Below, piece after piece: positions 37,866-49,495 of a DNA stretch of 64,000 nt. The number at the start of each line of letters is the position of its first letter. The stretch's first letter is position 1. Below the pieces are notes generated by a model. The model had not been told where the DNA came from, ran no database searches, and saw only the letters and a list, made by a program, of their open reading frames with translations. The DNA is from Actinopolyspora xinjiangensis (GTDB lineage: Bacteria > Actinomycetota > Actinomycetes > Mycobacteriales > Pseudonocardiaceae), in the NCBI RefSeq assembly GCF_900104475.1, contig NZ_FNJR01000014.1, forward strand, positions 60,346-124,345, read 5' to 3'. The translations under genes and the position numbers were made by a program.

Positions 37866-37866
<1 letters not shown>
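36601..37866 (+). CDS. ask: Aspartokinase (alpha subunit, full length)
   Basis: 421 residues, the actinobacterial length. Kinase domain: [20 protein letters not shown] (substrate and ATP loop), [33 protein letters not shown] and [15 protein letters not shown]. Two ACT domains follow ([33 protein letters not shown]), which bind Lys and Thr for concerted feedback inhibition in this group. It phosphorylates aspartate in the first step of the Lys/Met/Thr/DAP pathway. GTG at 36601 follows GGAGG. asd overlaps its stop by 1 nt. Confidence 0.95.
37348..37866 (+). CDS. Aspartokinase beta subunit from an internal start
   Basis: Inside ask, ATG at 37348 ([18 protein letters not shown]) is preceded by GTGGAGGATC at ideal distance. 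Translation from it would give the regulatory part alone (172 residues, both ACT domains). Corynebacterium and Bacillus aspartokinases make alpha2beta2 enzymes this way, so the site is probably used. Confidence 0.75.
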
Positions 37867-38942
<1,076 letters not shown>

Positions 38943-38964
38943 CCGCCTCACTCCGAGCCGGGGT

Positions 38965-39003
38965 GGTGGCGACTCGCGCGAGGTTCCCGCGAGGGTCGCC
39001 ACC
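38965..39003 (+). terminator. Hairpin after ask-asd
   Basis: GGTGGCGAC pairs with GTCGCCACC, with further pairing of the CGCG segments in the loop. No T tract. Confidence 0.55.
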
Positions 39004-39098
39004 CGGACGGATGGTCGTGTTGTCACAGGTGTACTGGGCCGGCCGGTAGGTGTCGATCCTGGAGGCATCGCGATTCCTGGCCCGCTCATCTGTCGAGC

Positions 39099-39229
39099 CT
39101 GGAAGAGTTCGAGCGGTTGCCGGAGGACGTTCGCACTTCACCGAGGGCGGTGTCTTCCGGGAGGGCGAGCCGTTCGAGTTCGAGACGGAGCTGGAATCCC
39201 CCGTGCGGCGCGGTGGTGCCCCACGGTGA
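39099..39229 (+). pseudogene. Remnant of a Uma2-family (DUF820) gene
   Basis: Two pieces in different frames resemble the ends of a Uma2-type endonuclease-like protein: LEEFERLPEDV from 39099 (the usual N-terminal motif) and, shifted by one frame, FTEGGVFREGEPFEFETEL from about 39139 to the TGA at 39229 (the usual C-terminal strands). The middle, over 120 residues in intact members, is missing. An internal deletion is the likely explanation. The rest of the 460-bp gap (38943-39402) shows no gene. Confidence 0.4.
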
Positions 39230-39402
39230 AGCGCTGCCGTGCGGAAGGCGTCGGCTCCGTGCGCTCTCCGGGACAGGACCTCGGACACGAGTGGGCTCGT
39301 CGTTGCCGTTCGCGGCCGGGCGAGGCATCGTCGGGGTAGGTGGGCTTGTGCCGTGCGTCTCGCACGCCGGGAGCGAATCGCCCGGCCGGATAGGTTGGGG
39401 GT

Positions 39403-40893
39403 ATGAGCGCAGCCGACAAGGATGCGGTCGTCCTCGGTCTCGATCTCGGCACGACGGCCACCAAGGTCGTCGCGGCCGACCGAACGGGCACGGTGCTGCA
39501 TCACACCGAACGTGAGAACCCGATGCGCACCGAGGAGCCGGGAGAGGCCGTCCAGGACGCCGAGGCAGTACGTGATTCCGCCGTCGCCGCGTTGGCCGAG
39601 TGCGTGGGGCGGGTTCGGGAGGCGGGACACGAGATCCGCGCGCTCTCCTTCAGCACCGCGATGCACACCCTGGTCGGGTTGGATTCGGCGGGCGATCCGG
39701 TCACCCCCGCGTTCAACTGGGCCGACAGCCGCTGCGCCGACCTGGCGGACAAGCTTCGCGAGGAGTGGGCCACAGCCGCCCGGCTGCACCGCGAGACCGG
39801 GACGCCGGTGCACCCGCAGTCTGTGATGGTCAAGCTGGCCTGGTTGACCACCCAGCGCCGCGACCTGGCACGCGGGGCGGCGTACTGGTGCGCGTTGAAG
39901 GACTTCGTGTTCGCCGCGTTCACCGGGGAGTTCGTCACCGACCGGTCGTTGGCCTCGGGCAGCGGGCTGCAGGACACGGCGACGTTGGACTGGCACGGTT
40001 CCGCCCTGCGCACGGCCGGGATCGAGGCCGGGCGGCTTCCCCGCATCGGCGCCCCGACCGACACGTTCCCGCTGGGGGAGCGGATCGCGGGTGCGACGGG
40101 GTTGCCCTCGGGGCTTCCGGTGGTGCTCGGGGCAGGCGACGGGCCGCTGGGCAACCTCGGGGTCGGCGCGGTCGACACCGGGGTCGCCGGGTTGTCGTTG
40201 GGCACCAGCGGCGCGTTGCGCGTGACACGGGACGAGCCCGGGGTCGACGAGCGTTGCCGCACCTTCTGCTACTACCTGGCCGACGGTCTGTGGGTGTCCG
40301 GTGGTGCCGTCAGCAACGGTGCCGTGGTCGGCCAGTGGGCGGCCGAGTCGTTCGGCGTGGACGTGGCGTCGTTGCTCGACGAGGCTTCCGAGGTGCCGCC
40401 CGGGGCGCGTGGCCTGGTCGCGCTGCCTTACCTGATGGGGGAACGGGCTCCCTGGTGGGAGCCGGGCCTGACCGGCTCGCTGATCGGGCTCCGGCGGGTC
40501 CACGGCCGGGCCGAGATCACCCGTGCCCTGGTGGAGGGAGTGGCCCAGCAGCTCGCGCTGGTCCGGGACGCCGTCGTGGACACCGGTGCGCGGGTACGGG
40601 CGGTGCGAGCCACCGGTGGTGGTTTCCGCAGCCGGATCTGGGCGGAGACGATCGCGGCCGCCCTCGGTACCGAGCTGGAGCTGACCGAGGACAGCGGTGG
40701 TTCGGCGGTGGGCGCCGTGCTGCTGGCCTGGCGCGCGCTGGGGGAGCTGGAGTCGTTGGACGAGGCCGCGGACCTGATACGTCCCGCGCGGACGGTTCCG
40801 CCCAGGCCGGAGGTCGTCGAGGAGATGCGCGCACGGCGTCCCGGGCTGGAGCGGTTGCACCGGGCGGTGGCGGATCTGACCCCGCTGGGCTGA
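39403..40893 (+). CDS. gntK: FGGY-family carbohydrate kinase, probable gluconokinase
   Basis: 496 residues. N-terminal phosphate motif LGLDLGTTATKVV, FSTAMHTLVGLD, FNWADSRC and the C-terminal FGGY domain with GLSLGTSGALRV, ATGGGFRSRIWAETIA (adenosine loop). The sequence around SFSTAMHTL and the adjacent GntP permease favour gluconate over xylulose. It would make 6-phosphogluconate for the pentose phosphate pathway. ATG at 39403 follows an AT-free leader with GGGGGT. The permease gene lies 254 nt downstream on the same strand. Confidence 0.85.
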   Translation: MSAADKDAVVLGLDLGTTATKVVAADRTGTVLHHTERENPMRTEEPGEAVQDAEAVRDSAVAALAECVGRVREAGHEIRALSFSTAMHTLVGLDSAGDPVTPAFNWADSRCADLADKLREEWATAARLHRETGTPVHPQSVMVKLAWLTTQRRDLARGAAYWCALKDFVFAAFTGEFVTDRSLASGSGLQDTATLDWHGSALRTAGIEAGRLPRIGAPTDTFPLGERIAGATGLPSGLPVVLGAGDGPLGNLGVGAVDTGVAGLSLGTSGALRVTRDEPGVDERCRTFCYYLADGLWVSGGAVSNGAVVGQWAAESFGVDVASLLDEASEVPPGARGLVALPYLMGERAPWWEPGLTGSLIGLRRVHGRAEITRALVEGVAQQLALVRDAVVDTGARVRAVRATGGGFRSRIWAETIAAALGTELELTEDSGGSAVGAVLLAWRALGELESLDEAADLIRPARTVPPRPEVVEEMRARRPGLERLHRAVADLTPLG

Positions 40894-41147
40894 CCCCGCC
40901 GGATCGGGGCTGGCGGAGCTCGCCTTTTGAAAGGCTTTCGCGAGTGACCGCTGAGCGGAAAACTCCCCTGGTCGGCTACGCGGGGTTAGCACCCGTCGGA
41001 GTTCTGTGTCAACAATGTGAACACCATCGAAAAAAAGTATGACTGAAGCGATACAGAGCTCTGGCGGGCGGGGCGCCCACCTTGTGAGGATTCTGCCCGT
41101 TCGGCATCCGTTCGGGTGATGCCCGGTGACGACAAAGGGGCAGATTC

Positions 41148-42557
<1,410 letters not shown>

Positions 42558-42595
42558 TGGTGAGTGTGGCGCCCCGGTTTGTTCGGGTGGTCGCT

Positions 42596-42714
42596 TGGCG
42601 GAACCTCCGGCACGGCTCTCGCTGCGGGTGCCCCGACCTCGGGTAGCGACCTGCACAACGTCGGGGTTGTCTTCGCGAGAGCCGCACGCGAGAACCCGCG
42701 GGGGTGCCGGTTGC
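42596..42714 (+). repeat. Structured interspersed repeat, copy B
   Basis: Homologous to copies A and C. Here the inner stem is CCCCGAC/GTCGGGG and the outer GGCTCTCGC/GCGAGAGCC, both perfect. It begins 38 nt after the gntP stop codon. Confidence 0.75.
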
Positions 42715-42753
42715 GGGAGTGGCGGGAGTTCGCCCCGCGTCGAAGCGGCGCGG

Positions 42754-42822
42754 CGATTTCGTGGGAAATCGACTCCCACACTGCCGCGCCACCGCCGCTG
42801 GCCCGAGATTTCGTGGGAAATC
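42754..42822. repeat. Two GATTTC palindromes
   Basis: GATTTCGTGGGAAATC occurs at 42754-42769 and again, identical, at 42807-42822. The remainder of the gap to 43013 shows no gene. Confidence 0.6.
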
Positions 42823-43013
42823 GCCGGGCGTGGGGTTTGTGCCCCCTGGAGCGATCCCTGGTTCAGCGTGACCGGGGTGGGAAGTCGTCTCGGTCGGCGT
42901 GGCTCGGCCGGATTCGGGTGGCCGATCACAGGGCTCGCCCGTGGTCCGGGGCGTGCCGCTCGTGTTCGGTGCTGTCGTCGTCCGGGGCGTGGCCGGGGCG
43001 GGTGCCGGGTGGC

Positions 43014-43598
43014 TCAGGCGTCGGGCAGGTTCTCGACGGCGGCCGCGGCGAACTTCTTGAACAGGCCGCACTTGGTGGGGATCGTTCCGTCATCGCTGAT
43101 GCTGGATACGCCGCTCACCAGTAGTGAAGCTTCCTCGGACACGTCGACGTAGTAGAGGCAGCCGACGCTGGTCTCGGACTTGTAGGCCGGATATCCCGCG
43201 ACGCTGACTTCTTCGCCATCCGGGTGTGCCTGGATGGATTCGTTCAAGCCACGGGCTCGGTTCTTTCCGAGAGAGACCGACCAGCTTCCTGCCTCACCGG
43301 CCTTGCCTTTCTGATACTGGCAGACGCGGTTGCCGTTGGAGTCGCGTGATTCGGGTGGCTGGTTGGCTCCGAGCGCGCGCCAGCGGTTCTCGGGGACGAG
43401 GTCGCATACGTCGGTGAGCTGGAAGGCTTTGGCCGGGGCGGTGCGCTCGGGTAGGGGGCTGCTCGTGTCGTCCGGGCTGGGTTGCCCGGTCTTGGTGGTG
43501 GTCTCGGATGCCGGGGGTTCCTCGGCGGCGGGTCCGCCGCAGCCCGCCAGCAGCAGGCTCGCCAGTGCGGCGATTCCGAGGGCTGCGGGGTTACGCAA
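43014..43598 (-). CDS. DUF3558-type lipoprotein
   Basis: 194 residues. The signal peptide ends in LLLAGC (lipobox Cys at about 20), then a Thr/Ser/Pro-rich linker. The globular part has the DUF3558 pattern: DVCDLVPENRWRALG, then NRVCQYQKG, GCLYYVDVSEEASLLVSG and CGLFKKFAAAAVENLP. Members are surface lipoproteins of actinomycetes with unknown roles; some lie near type VII secretion genes. TTG at 43598 overlaps the end of the upstream gene by 8 nt, so the two are coupled. Confidence 0.85.
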   Translation of the reverse strand: MRNPAALGIAALASLLLAGCGGPAAEEPPASETTTKTGQPSPDDTSSPLPERTAPAKAFQLTDVCDLVPENRWRALGANQPPESRDSNGNRVCQYQKGKAGEAGSWSVSLGKNRARGLNESIQAHPDGEEVSVAGYPAYKSETSVGCLYYVDVSEEASLLVSGVSSISDDGTIPTKCGLFKKFAAAAVENLPDA

Positions 43599-44121
43599 GG
43601 TCGTTCCCTCCCCGTTCGAGGCTCTCGGCGGCCTCGGCGTCGTCGGTGCGGGTCTGTTTCGCGCTGGAGCGCAGGCTGGCGGCAGTGTCCTGGAACACCT
43701 TGACGAGTTCGAGGTAGTTCTCCAGGTAGGCTCGCTCGTCGCCCGCGCCGACGCGGCCGTGCTGCTCGGCGGCGCCCGCGCTCACCGGATCGGTGCCCGG
43801 CGCGGGAACACTACCGAGTTGCTGAATGTCATCGACGCGATTCTGTAGCTCCTCCGCCTTGCCCTCGAAGAAGCTCGCGAGGGCGTCGACTTCCTCGGGG
43901 TCGACGACCATGCGGGTGTCCTCACCGCGGGCTTCGGCGAGCTGGGCCTTGTCGTTGGCCCGTTCCTGGATCCGTGCGATCTCGACCAGCTTTCGTGCCG
44001 TGGTGCCGGTCAGCAACGAAGCGGGCAGCTCGCTGACGGTGCTCTCCATCGCCGCCCGGTCCGCGGCGTCCATCTCGACGGGTTCTTCTTCATCCGTCGG
44101 TGTGTCGTTGTTCTCGGCCAC
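43591..44121 (-). CDS. Acidic helical protein, partner of DUF3558 lipoprotein
   Basis: 176 residues, no signal peptide. It is acidic at both ends (PTDEEEPVEMDAAD; DDAEAAESLERG) with long helices between (ARKLVEIARIQERANDKAQL, ALASFFEGKAEELQNRVDDI, YLENYLELVKVFQDTAASLR). The size and helical pattern recall proteins exported by type VII (ESX) systems, but no WXG motif is present. GTG at 44121 follows GGAGAGG. It precedes and overlaps the lipoprotein gene. Confidence 0.65.
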   Translation of the reverse strand: MAENNDTPTDEEEPVEMDAADRAAMESTVSELPASLLTGTTARKLVEIARIQERANDKAQLAEARGEDTRMVVDPEEVDALASFFEGKAEELQNRVDDIQQLGSVPAPGTDPVSAGAAEQHGRVGAGDERAYLENYLELVKVFQDTAASLRSSAKQTRTDDAEAAESLERGGNDLA

Positions 44122-44481
44122 GGCCTCTCCTGGAACACTGTTGGGAAGCTGGATGACCGGCTCGGTCTCAGCTCACTCGCGAGTGTGATCGCGCTCGATG
44201 GGAGTCTATCGTGATCATCACTCCACGAGGTCGGGAACGCGTGATCCGAGAGCGCGGTTCCGGCCGCTGGAGTGATGGGGCACGGCACCTCGCTGCTCCT
44301 CGGTCCCGCACGAGGAATCGACACCCACCTCGCCTGACGCGGTGCCGAGTGCCGGCCCTGTCCCGGTGCCCCGTGAACCGTGGCCGATGTCGCGTCCGTC
44401 ACGGTCTTCGCACGATCGGTGGTCGTTCTCCGAGTGTTTTCTTGACTAATTCCAATCTGGCCGTGGCATACTGGGACAGCT
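44122..44481. promoter_or_regulatory. Divergent intergenic region with furA promoter
   Basis: No gene. At 44442 TTGACT, then AATTCCAAT, and at 44467 CATACT form a likely promoter/operator just before the Fur-type gene. The TTGACTAATTCC sequence resembles the FurA operator upstream of mycobacterial furA-katG (recalled, not searched). The start site would leave a very short leader. Confidence 0.5.
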
Positions 44482-44934
44482 ATGACATCCAGTACGACAT
44501 CCGGCGGTCAGGCGGCGGACAGCACGCGGGAGCGGCTGCGCGCGGCAGGACTGCGCGCGACCGGCCCGCGAGTGGCCGTGCTCGGCTGGCTGTCCGAGAA
44601 TCCGCACTCCACCGCGGACCAGGTGGCGGGTGCCGTACGGCAGACCCTCGGTTCCGTGTCCACCCAGGCCGTCTACGACGTGCTTCACGCGTGTACTTCG
44701 GCCGGGCTGCTGCGCAGGATCGAACCGGCCGGTCATCCGGCCAGGTTCGAGTGCCGTACCGCCGACAACCATCACCACCTGGTGTGTCGGAGATGTGGCC
44801 GGGCCGAGGACGTGGACTGCGTCCACGGTTCGGCCCCGTGCCTGGTCCCGTCGTCGACGGCTGGCTACAGCATCGACGAGGCGGAGATCGTGTTCTGGGG
44901 TCTGTGCCCCGACTGCGAGTCCGCGACGGACTAG
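44482..44934 (+). CDS. Fur-family regulator (FurA/CatR type)
   Basis: 150 residues. The winged helix ([20 protein letters not shown], then [18 protein letters not shown]) is followed by the metal-binding half: [18 protein letters not shown] and CPDCES. The two CxxC pairs bind structural zinc. Next to a catalase gene it is expected to be a redox-sensing repressor of katA and itself, as CatR/FurA are in Streptomyces. katA starts 38 nt downstream with its own AGGAGG, so the pair is an operon. Confidence 0.9.
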   Translation: MTSSTTSGGQAADSTRERLRAAGLRATGPRVAVLGWLSENPHSTADQVAGAVRQTLGSVSTQAVYDVLHACTSAGLLRRIEPAGHPARFECRTADNHHHLVCRRCGRAEDVDCVHGSAPCLVPSSTAGYSIDEAEIVFWGLCPDCESATD

Positions 44935-44972
44935 TCGACGGACACCGTAATCACCACACAAGGAGGACGCTC

Positions 44973-46418
44973 GTGAGTTCGCCACGGCCCACGACCACCA
45001 ATGCCGGCATCCCGGTCGGCAGCGACGACCACTCGCTGACCGCGGGGCCGAACGGTCCTGTCCTGCTGCAGGACCACTACCTGATCGAGAAGAACGCGCA
45101 GTTCAACCGCGAGCGGGTCCCCGAGCGCGTGGTGCACGCCAAGGGTGGCGGCGCCTTCGGCTTCTTCGAGACGACCGAGGACGTCAGCCAGTACACCAAG
45201 GCCGCGCTGTTCCAGCCGGGCGTGAAGACCGAGACCCTGATCCGGTTCTCCTCGGTCGCGGGTGAGCTGGGCTCCCCCGACACCTGGCGCGATCCGCGCG
45301 GTACCGCGATCAAGTTCTACACCTCCGAGGGCAACTACGACCTCGTGGGCAACAACACGCCGGTGTTCTTCATCCGGGACGCCATCAAGTTCCCCGACTT
45401 CATCCACTCCCAGAAGCGCAGGGCCGACAACCACCTGCGCGACCACGACATGCAGTGGGACTTCTGGAGCCAGTGCCCGGAGTCGGCGCACCAGGTGACC
45501 TGGCTGATGGGTGACCGGGGCATCCCGAAGACCTGGCGGAACATGAACCTCTACGGGTCGCACACCTACCTGTGGGAGAACGCCAAGGGCGAGAAGTTCT
45601 GGGTCAAGTACCACTTCAAGACCGACCAGGGCCACGACTTCCTCACCCAGGAGGAGGCCGACCGGCTGGCCGGTGAGGACAGCGACGCCCACATCCGTGA
45701 CCTGTGGACCAGCATCAAGTCGGGCAACAACCCGAGCTGGACGCTGTACGTGCAGGTCATGCCCTATGAGGAGGCCGCTGACTACCGGTTCAACCCGTTC
45801 GACCTCACCAAGGTGTGGCCGCACGGCGACTACCCGCTGATCAAGGTCGGCCGGTTCGTGCTCAACCGCAACCCGGACAACTACTTCGCCCAGATCGAGC
45901 AGTCCGCCTTCGAGCCGTCGAACATGGTGCCGGGCATCGGTCCCTCCCCGGACAAGATGTTGCAGGGCCGGCTGTTCGCCTACCCGGACACCCACCGCTA
46001 CCGGATCGGTCCGAACTACATGGACCTGCCGGTCAACCGTCCGGTCTCGCAGGTGAACTCCTACTCCAAGGACGGCCCGATGCGGTTCAGCTACGGGCAG
46101 GATCCGGTGTACGCGCCGAACTCCTACGGTGGCCCGCACGCCGACACCAGCAACGGCAGCGAGGACAGCGCCAGGGGGATCGAGCAGGAGGTCATCCGCT
46201 CGGCCTACCAGTTGCACTCCGAGGACGACGACTTCGGCCAGGCCGGGACGCTGGTCCGCGAGGTCTTCAGCGACGAGGAGCGCCAGCGCTTCGTCAACAA
46301 CGTCGCCGGGCACCTGTCCAAGGGCGTCAGCCAGCCGATCCTGGAGCGCGCGCTGCAGTACTGGCGCAACGTGGACAAGGACACCGGCGACAAGATCGCC
46401 GAGAAGGTCCAGGGCTGA
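44973..46418 (+). CDS. katA: Monofunctional haem catalase
   Basis: 481 residues, clade 3 size. Active-site His in [17 protein letters not shown], Asn in [20 protein letters not shown], and the proximal Tyr in the haem motif [17 protein letters not shown]. It breaks down hydrogen peroxide in the cytoplasm. GTG at 44973 has AGGAGG 7 nt upstream. It is co-transcribed with the Fur-type regulator and followed by a long-stem terminator. Confidence 0.96.
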   Translation: MSSPRPTTTNAGIPVGSDDHSLTAGPNGPVLLQDHYLIEKNAQFNRERVPERVVHAKGGGAFGFFETTEDVSQYTKAALFQPGVKTETLIRFSSVAGELGSPDTWRDPRGTAIKFYTSEGNYDLVGNNTPVFFIRDAIKFPDFIHSQKRRADNHLRDHDMQWDFWSQCPESAHQVTWLMGDRGIPKTWRNMNLYGSHTYLWENAKGEKFWVKYHFKTDQGHDFLTQEEADRLAGEDSDAHIRDLWTSIKSGNNPSWTLYVQVMPYEEAADYRFNPFDLTKVWPHGDYPLIKVGRFVLNRNPDNYFAQIEQSAFEPSNMVPGIGPSPDKMLQGRLFAYPDTHRYRIGPNYMDLPVNRPVSQVNSYSKDGPMRFSYGQDPVYAPNSYGGPHADTSNGSEDSARGIEQEVIRSAYQLHSEDDDFGQAGTLVREVFSDEERQRFVNNVAGHLSKGVSQPILERALQYWRNVDKDTGDKIAEKVQG

Positions 46419-46499
46419 GGAGTTCACCGACAGCCCCGATGAGGTGGGGCGTCTCCTGAGGAACGTCCACACCGCCCGCTGACTGCGGTGACCGCCACG

Positions 46500-46539
46500 G
46501 GGCCGGGTTCCGGCGACGACCGTCGCCGGAACCCGGCCC
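46500..46539 (+). terminator. Terminator after katA
   Basis: An 18-bp perfect stem, GGGCCGGGTTCCGGCGAC with its complement at 46522-46539, and a 4-nt loop. Confidence 0.8.
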
Positions 46540-46609
46540 TCCCGTGTGTAACGCGCGATTCTTCCGTTCGAGTCGGGGGCTGATCCCCTTTCGGGTAGAT
46601 TGACCCTCG

Positions 46610-47923
46610 ATGCGGACCGACCAGACGATTTCCGAGCGCAGTTCCCCCGGTCTCTCCTCCGTCGTCGGGAGTGTGAGATCGAACACGACAAGCGGAAATT
46701 CTGGTCGAATTCTCTCAATCGGAATAATCGCGTTGTCCGTCGCCGCGCTCGGCTGGGAGTTCTGGGCGTGGGTCTCGAACCAGGACTTCTGGCCGGACCA
46801 CAGCGTCTACCGCTGGGCGGTGGATGCCTGGGCGCACGGCCGGGAACTGATGCCCTCCGAGGCTCCGGTGCGCAACGGGGAACCGTTGCCCTGGGTGTAT
46901 CCCCCGTTCGCCGTGCTCCCGCTGGCCCCGCTGGCCGTGCTGCCGCTCAAGGTGGACATCGCCCTGCTCTACGCGCTCAACGCCCTCGCGTTGAGCACCA
47001 CCTTCCACCTCGTGCTCCGGCGGACCTGGCCCGGTGCCGAGCCGCTGCTGTGCTTCGCGCTGTCCGTGGCGCTGGCCCGGATCTCACTTTTTCTGGAACC
47101 CGTTTTCGGTTGTTTCGCACAGGGGCAGATCAACATTCTGCTCATGGGGATGGTGGTCGTCGACTGCCTCGCGCGTCATCCTCGCTGGCCGCGAGGAATG
47201 CTGGTCGGAATCGCCGCGGCGATCAAACTCGTTCCCGGTGTTTTCGTGCTGTTCTTTCTGTTGCGCAAGAATTTCCGCGCCTCGGTCACGGCGGTGGGGA
47301 CCGCTTTTCTGGCCACGCTGGTCGGTTTCCTGGTCGACTTCGAGGCATCGGTCAAGTACTGGTTCACCCAGGGGCCCGCCTCCGCCGCCTTCGGCTCACC
47401 GTTGCGTACCAACCAGACGGTGCTGGCCGTGCTTACCCGTACCGATCTCCCCCAGGTGCCTCGGGTGTCGCTCTGGTTGCTGGCGTGCGCGATTCTGGGG
47501 GCGTTGGCCGTCTACTGCGTCCGCCGCTCCTCGGACGCGCCGGCCGTGGTGCTCATCGGCCTGGTCTCGCTGCTCGTCTCGCCCACCTCGTGGTCCAATC
47601 ACTGGGTCTGGCTGGCACCTCTGCTGCTGTTCATGGTGGTGTACGGACTGCGCAGCCGTAGCAAGCTCTGGCTGACGGCAGCGGTGCTCTCGATCCACGT
47701 GGCTCACTGGGCCCCGTTCGTGCGGTTGCCGCTGAACCGGTACCTGATGCTGCACCTCCCTCCGGTGGACCAGGTCCGCGCCGCCTCGTTCGTGTTCCTG
47801 GGAGCGGCACTGCTCGTGCTGGCGGCGTTCTCGTCGTTCCGCTCCTCGCGGAGTTCGTCGCGGCGCGATTCGGGCGAGTGGTATCCGGTCTCGTTGCTCC
47901 GAACGGGGGAGCGCGTTCCCTGA
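46610..47923 (+). CDS. GT87-family polyprenol-phosphate-mannose mannosyltransferase
   Basis: 437 residues with about ten membrane helices. The first loop (DFWPDHSVYRWAVDAWAHGR) and PLPWVYPPFAVLPLAPLAVL match the GT87 (DUF2029) family, GT-C enzymes that add mannose to lipids such as PIM or arabinomannan on the outer face of the membrane. PTSWSNHWVWLAPLLLF near residue 325 is also typical. ATG at 46610. The C-terminus is Ser/Arg-rich. It is convergent with the dynamin genes. Confidence 0.85.
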   Translation: MRTDQTISERSSPGLSSVVGSVRSNTTSGNSGRILSIGIIALSVAALGWEFWAWVSNQDFWPDHSVYRWAVDAWAHGRELMPSEAPVRNGEPLPWVYPPFAVLPLAPLAVLPLKVDIALLYALNALALSTTFHLVLRRTWPGAEPLLCFALSVALARISLFLEPVFGCFAQGQINILLMGMVVVDCLARHPRWPRGMLVGIAAAIKLVPGVFVLFFLLRKNFRASVTAVGTAFLATLVGFLVDFEASVKYWFTQGPASAAFGSPLRTNQTVLAVLTRTDLPQVPRVSLWLLACAILGALAVYCVRRSSDAPAVVLIGLVSLLVSPTSWSNHWVWLAPLLLFMVVYGLRSRSKLWLTAAVLSIHVAHWAPFVRLPLNRYLMLHLPPVDQVRAASFVFLGAALLVLAAFSSFRSSRSSSRRDSGEWYPVSLLRTGERVP

Positions 47924-48001
47924 AACCGCCGCGGCGCTCCACCCGGCCGACCGAACGTCGTGACGCCTCCGGGGCGGCGCCGGTGGTGTCGCGCGGCCGA
48001 C

Positions 48002-49495
48002 CTACGCCCGCTGCTGCCCGCCGCCGGTGGCGAGCAGGCGCTCGCAGCTGCGCAGCACCGTCCACACCGCCTCCCGGTGCTCCCGGTCGCGCAGCGGATC
48101 GGCGGCCAGCACCCGCCACCGCCGCGCCGCCTCCCCCGCGCGTTCCGCGATGTCCCTGGCCGGGGCCCGTTCGGTGAGCCCCAACCTCGCCGGTGCGCCG
48201 TCACCGTGCGCGCCGAGCAGCCGCTCGGCCTCCGCGCGGAGCCTGGCGGGCAGGGACAGCTGCCCCGACCACAGTCCGGAGAGCACCCGCAGCTCGTCCC
48301 ACTCGTGCGCGTTGGCCAGCAGCCTGTCCAGTTCGCCCCGTAGCTGTCCGCTGCCCTGCCGGGGGTTGGCACGCAGCGCCATGTCCACCGCGAGCAGGAC
48401 TGAGCGGGCCCGCAGCGCCTCCTGCCGCTCGACGAACTGCAGGTGCACCGCCTCCTGCAGCTCACCGATGCGACTCTCGGCGAGCAGGCTCCTGCGCAAC
48501 CTGCCGTGGTCGATCCCGCCCTGCCCCAGGATCGCCAGCGCGCGGTGCAGCCCGAACAGCCCGAACCGGCGCAGCAGTTCCCGCCGCGTTCCGGCGTCCA
48601 CCGACTCCGGGGTCCTGGAACCGGCGAACCTGTCCGCGGACAGCAGCAGCTCGTCCAGCCGCTCGCGGGGGAGCCGCGCCAGCTCTGACAGTGCCTCGAA
48701 CTCAGCCTGCCCGAGTGTGGTGCCGCCCTGCGCCAGCAGCCCCGCCACCGGCAGCACGTACTGCACGAAGGAACGGATCTTGGGGTCGTCCCGGTAGGCG
48801 TTCGCCACCCGCCCGGCCGCCTCCACCGAATCCGCGTCGCCGGTGGCGACCTCGTCCGCCCGCGACAGCGCGAGGATCGTGTTGATCGGCGCGCGCCGCG
48901 CCACCCCCAGTTCGTGCACCGATTCGAGGAACTGCACGTCGGTCTGCTGCGGCTGCCTCGTCAGGTAGAGCACGGCGTCGGCCTCGGACAGTATCTGTGC
49001 CAGGGCCGACCTGCCGGTCTCCTTGACCGCGGTGGAGGACACCCCCGGGGTCTCGATCAGGGTGATCGCCTGCAGACCTGGTGACGGGGACTCGATCACC
49101 AGGCGCGCCACCTCGTCGGGGCGCCAGCGCTGCAGGTCCCGGATGGTGGCGGCGTCCAGCTCGCCGACCGACATCCGCTGCTGACCCCCGTGCGGGGTGT
49201 GCACCGTTATGCCCGGTTCCGGGGCGTAGCGGAAGACCGTGTTGACCTGGGTGCGCTCCTCCGGGTCGCTCGGGGCGAGTTCCGCGCCGACCAGCGCGTT
49301 GATCAGCGTGGACTTGCCGGACTTCACCCGGCCGGTGACCGCCATGCGGAGCGGTTCGGAAAGGCGTTCCAGCCGTGCCCGCAGCCAACCCGCGGTGCGC
49401 GGATCGTCCCGGTAGAAGGTCATCGTCCGCAGCAGCAATTCCCTGGCCCGGCCGAGCAGGGCGGTGGTGGGGCCGTTCTCGCGCGCCGTGGTCAT
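48002..49495 (-). CDS. iniC: Dynamin-like GTPase, IniC type
   Basis: 497 residues. GTPase motifs: P-loop VTGRVKSGKSTLINALVG at about 52-69, switch region with ERTQVNTVFRY, G3 IETPGVSS, and ALSRADEV as G4. The order and several stretches (GKSTLINALVGAELAP; LSVDRF-like LLSADRFAGS; RRFGLFGLHRAL) fit mycobacterial IniC. No membrane paddle is seen, also as in IniC. ATG at 49495 overlaps the iniA stop by 4 nt (ATGA). It is the last gene of an iniB-iniA-iniC operon; in mycobacteria the set responds to cell-wall stress. Confidence 0.85.
   Translation of the reverse strand: MTTARENGPTTALLGRARELLLRTMTFYRDDPRTAGWLRARLERLSEPLRMAVTGRVKSGKSTLINALVGAELAPSDPEERTQVNTVFRYAPEPGITVHTPHGGQQRMSVGELDAATIRDLQRWRPDEVARLVIESPSPGLQAITLIETPGVSSTAVKETGRSALAQILSEADAVLYLTRQPQQTDVQFLESVHELGVARRAPINTILALSRADEVATGDADSVEAAGRVANAYRDDPKIRSFVQYVLPVAGLLAQGGTTLGQAEFEALSELARLPRERLDELLLSADRFAGSRTPESVDAGTRRELLRRFGLFGLHRALAILGQGGIDHGRLRRSLLAESRIGELQEAVHLQFVERQEALRARSVLLAVDMALRANPRQGSGQLRGELDRLLANAHEWDELRVLSGLWSGQLSLPARLRAEAERLLGAHGDGAPARLGLTERAPARDIAERAGEAARRWRVLAADPLRDREHREAVWTVLRSCERLLATGGGQQRA

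Noticed and set aside
46418..46482. Short coding-like stretch after katA ([21 protein letters not shown])
   Set aside because: It has no start codon with a ribosome site and sits between the katA stop and its terminator.
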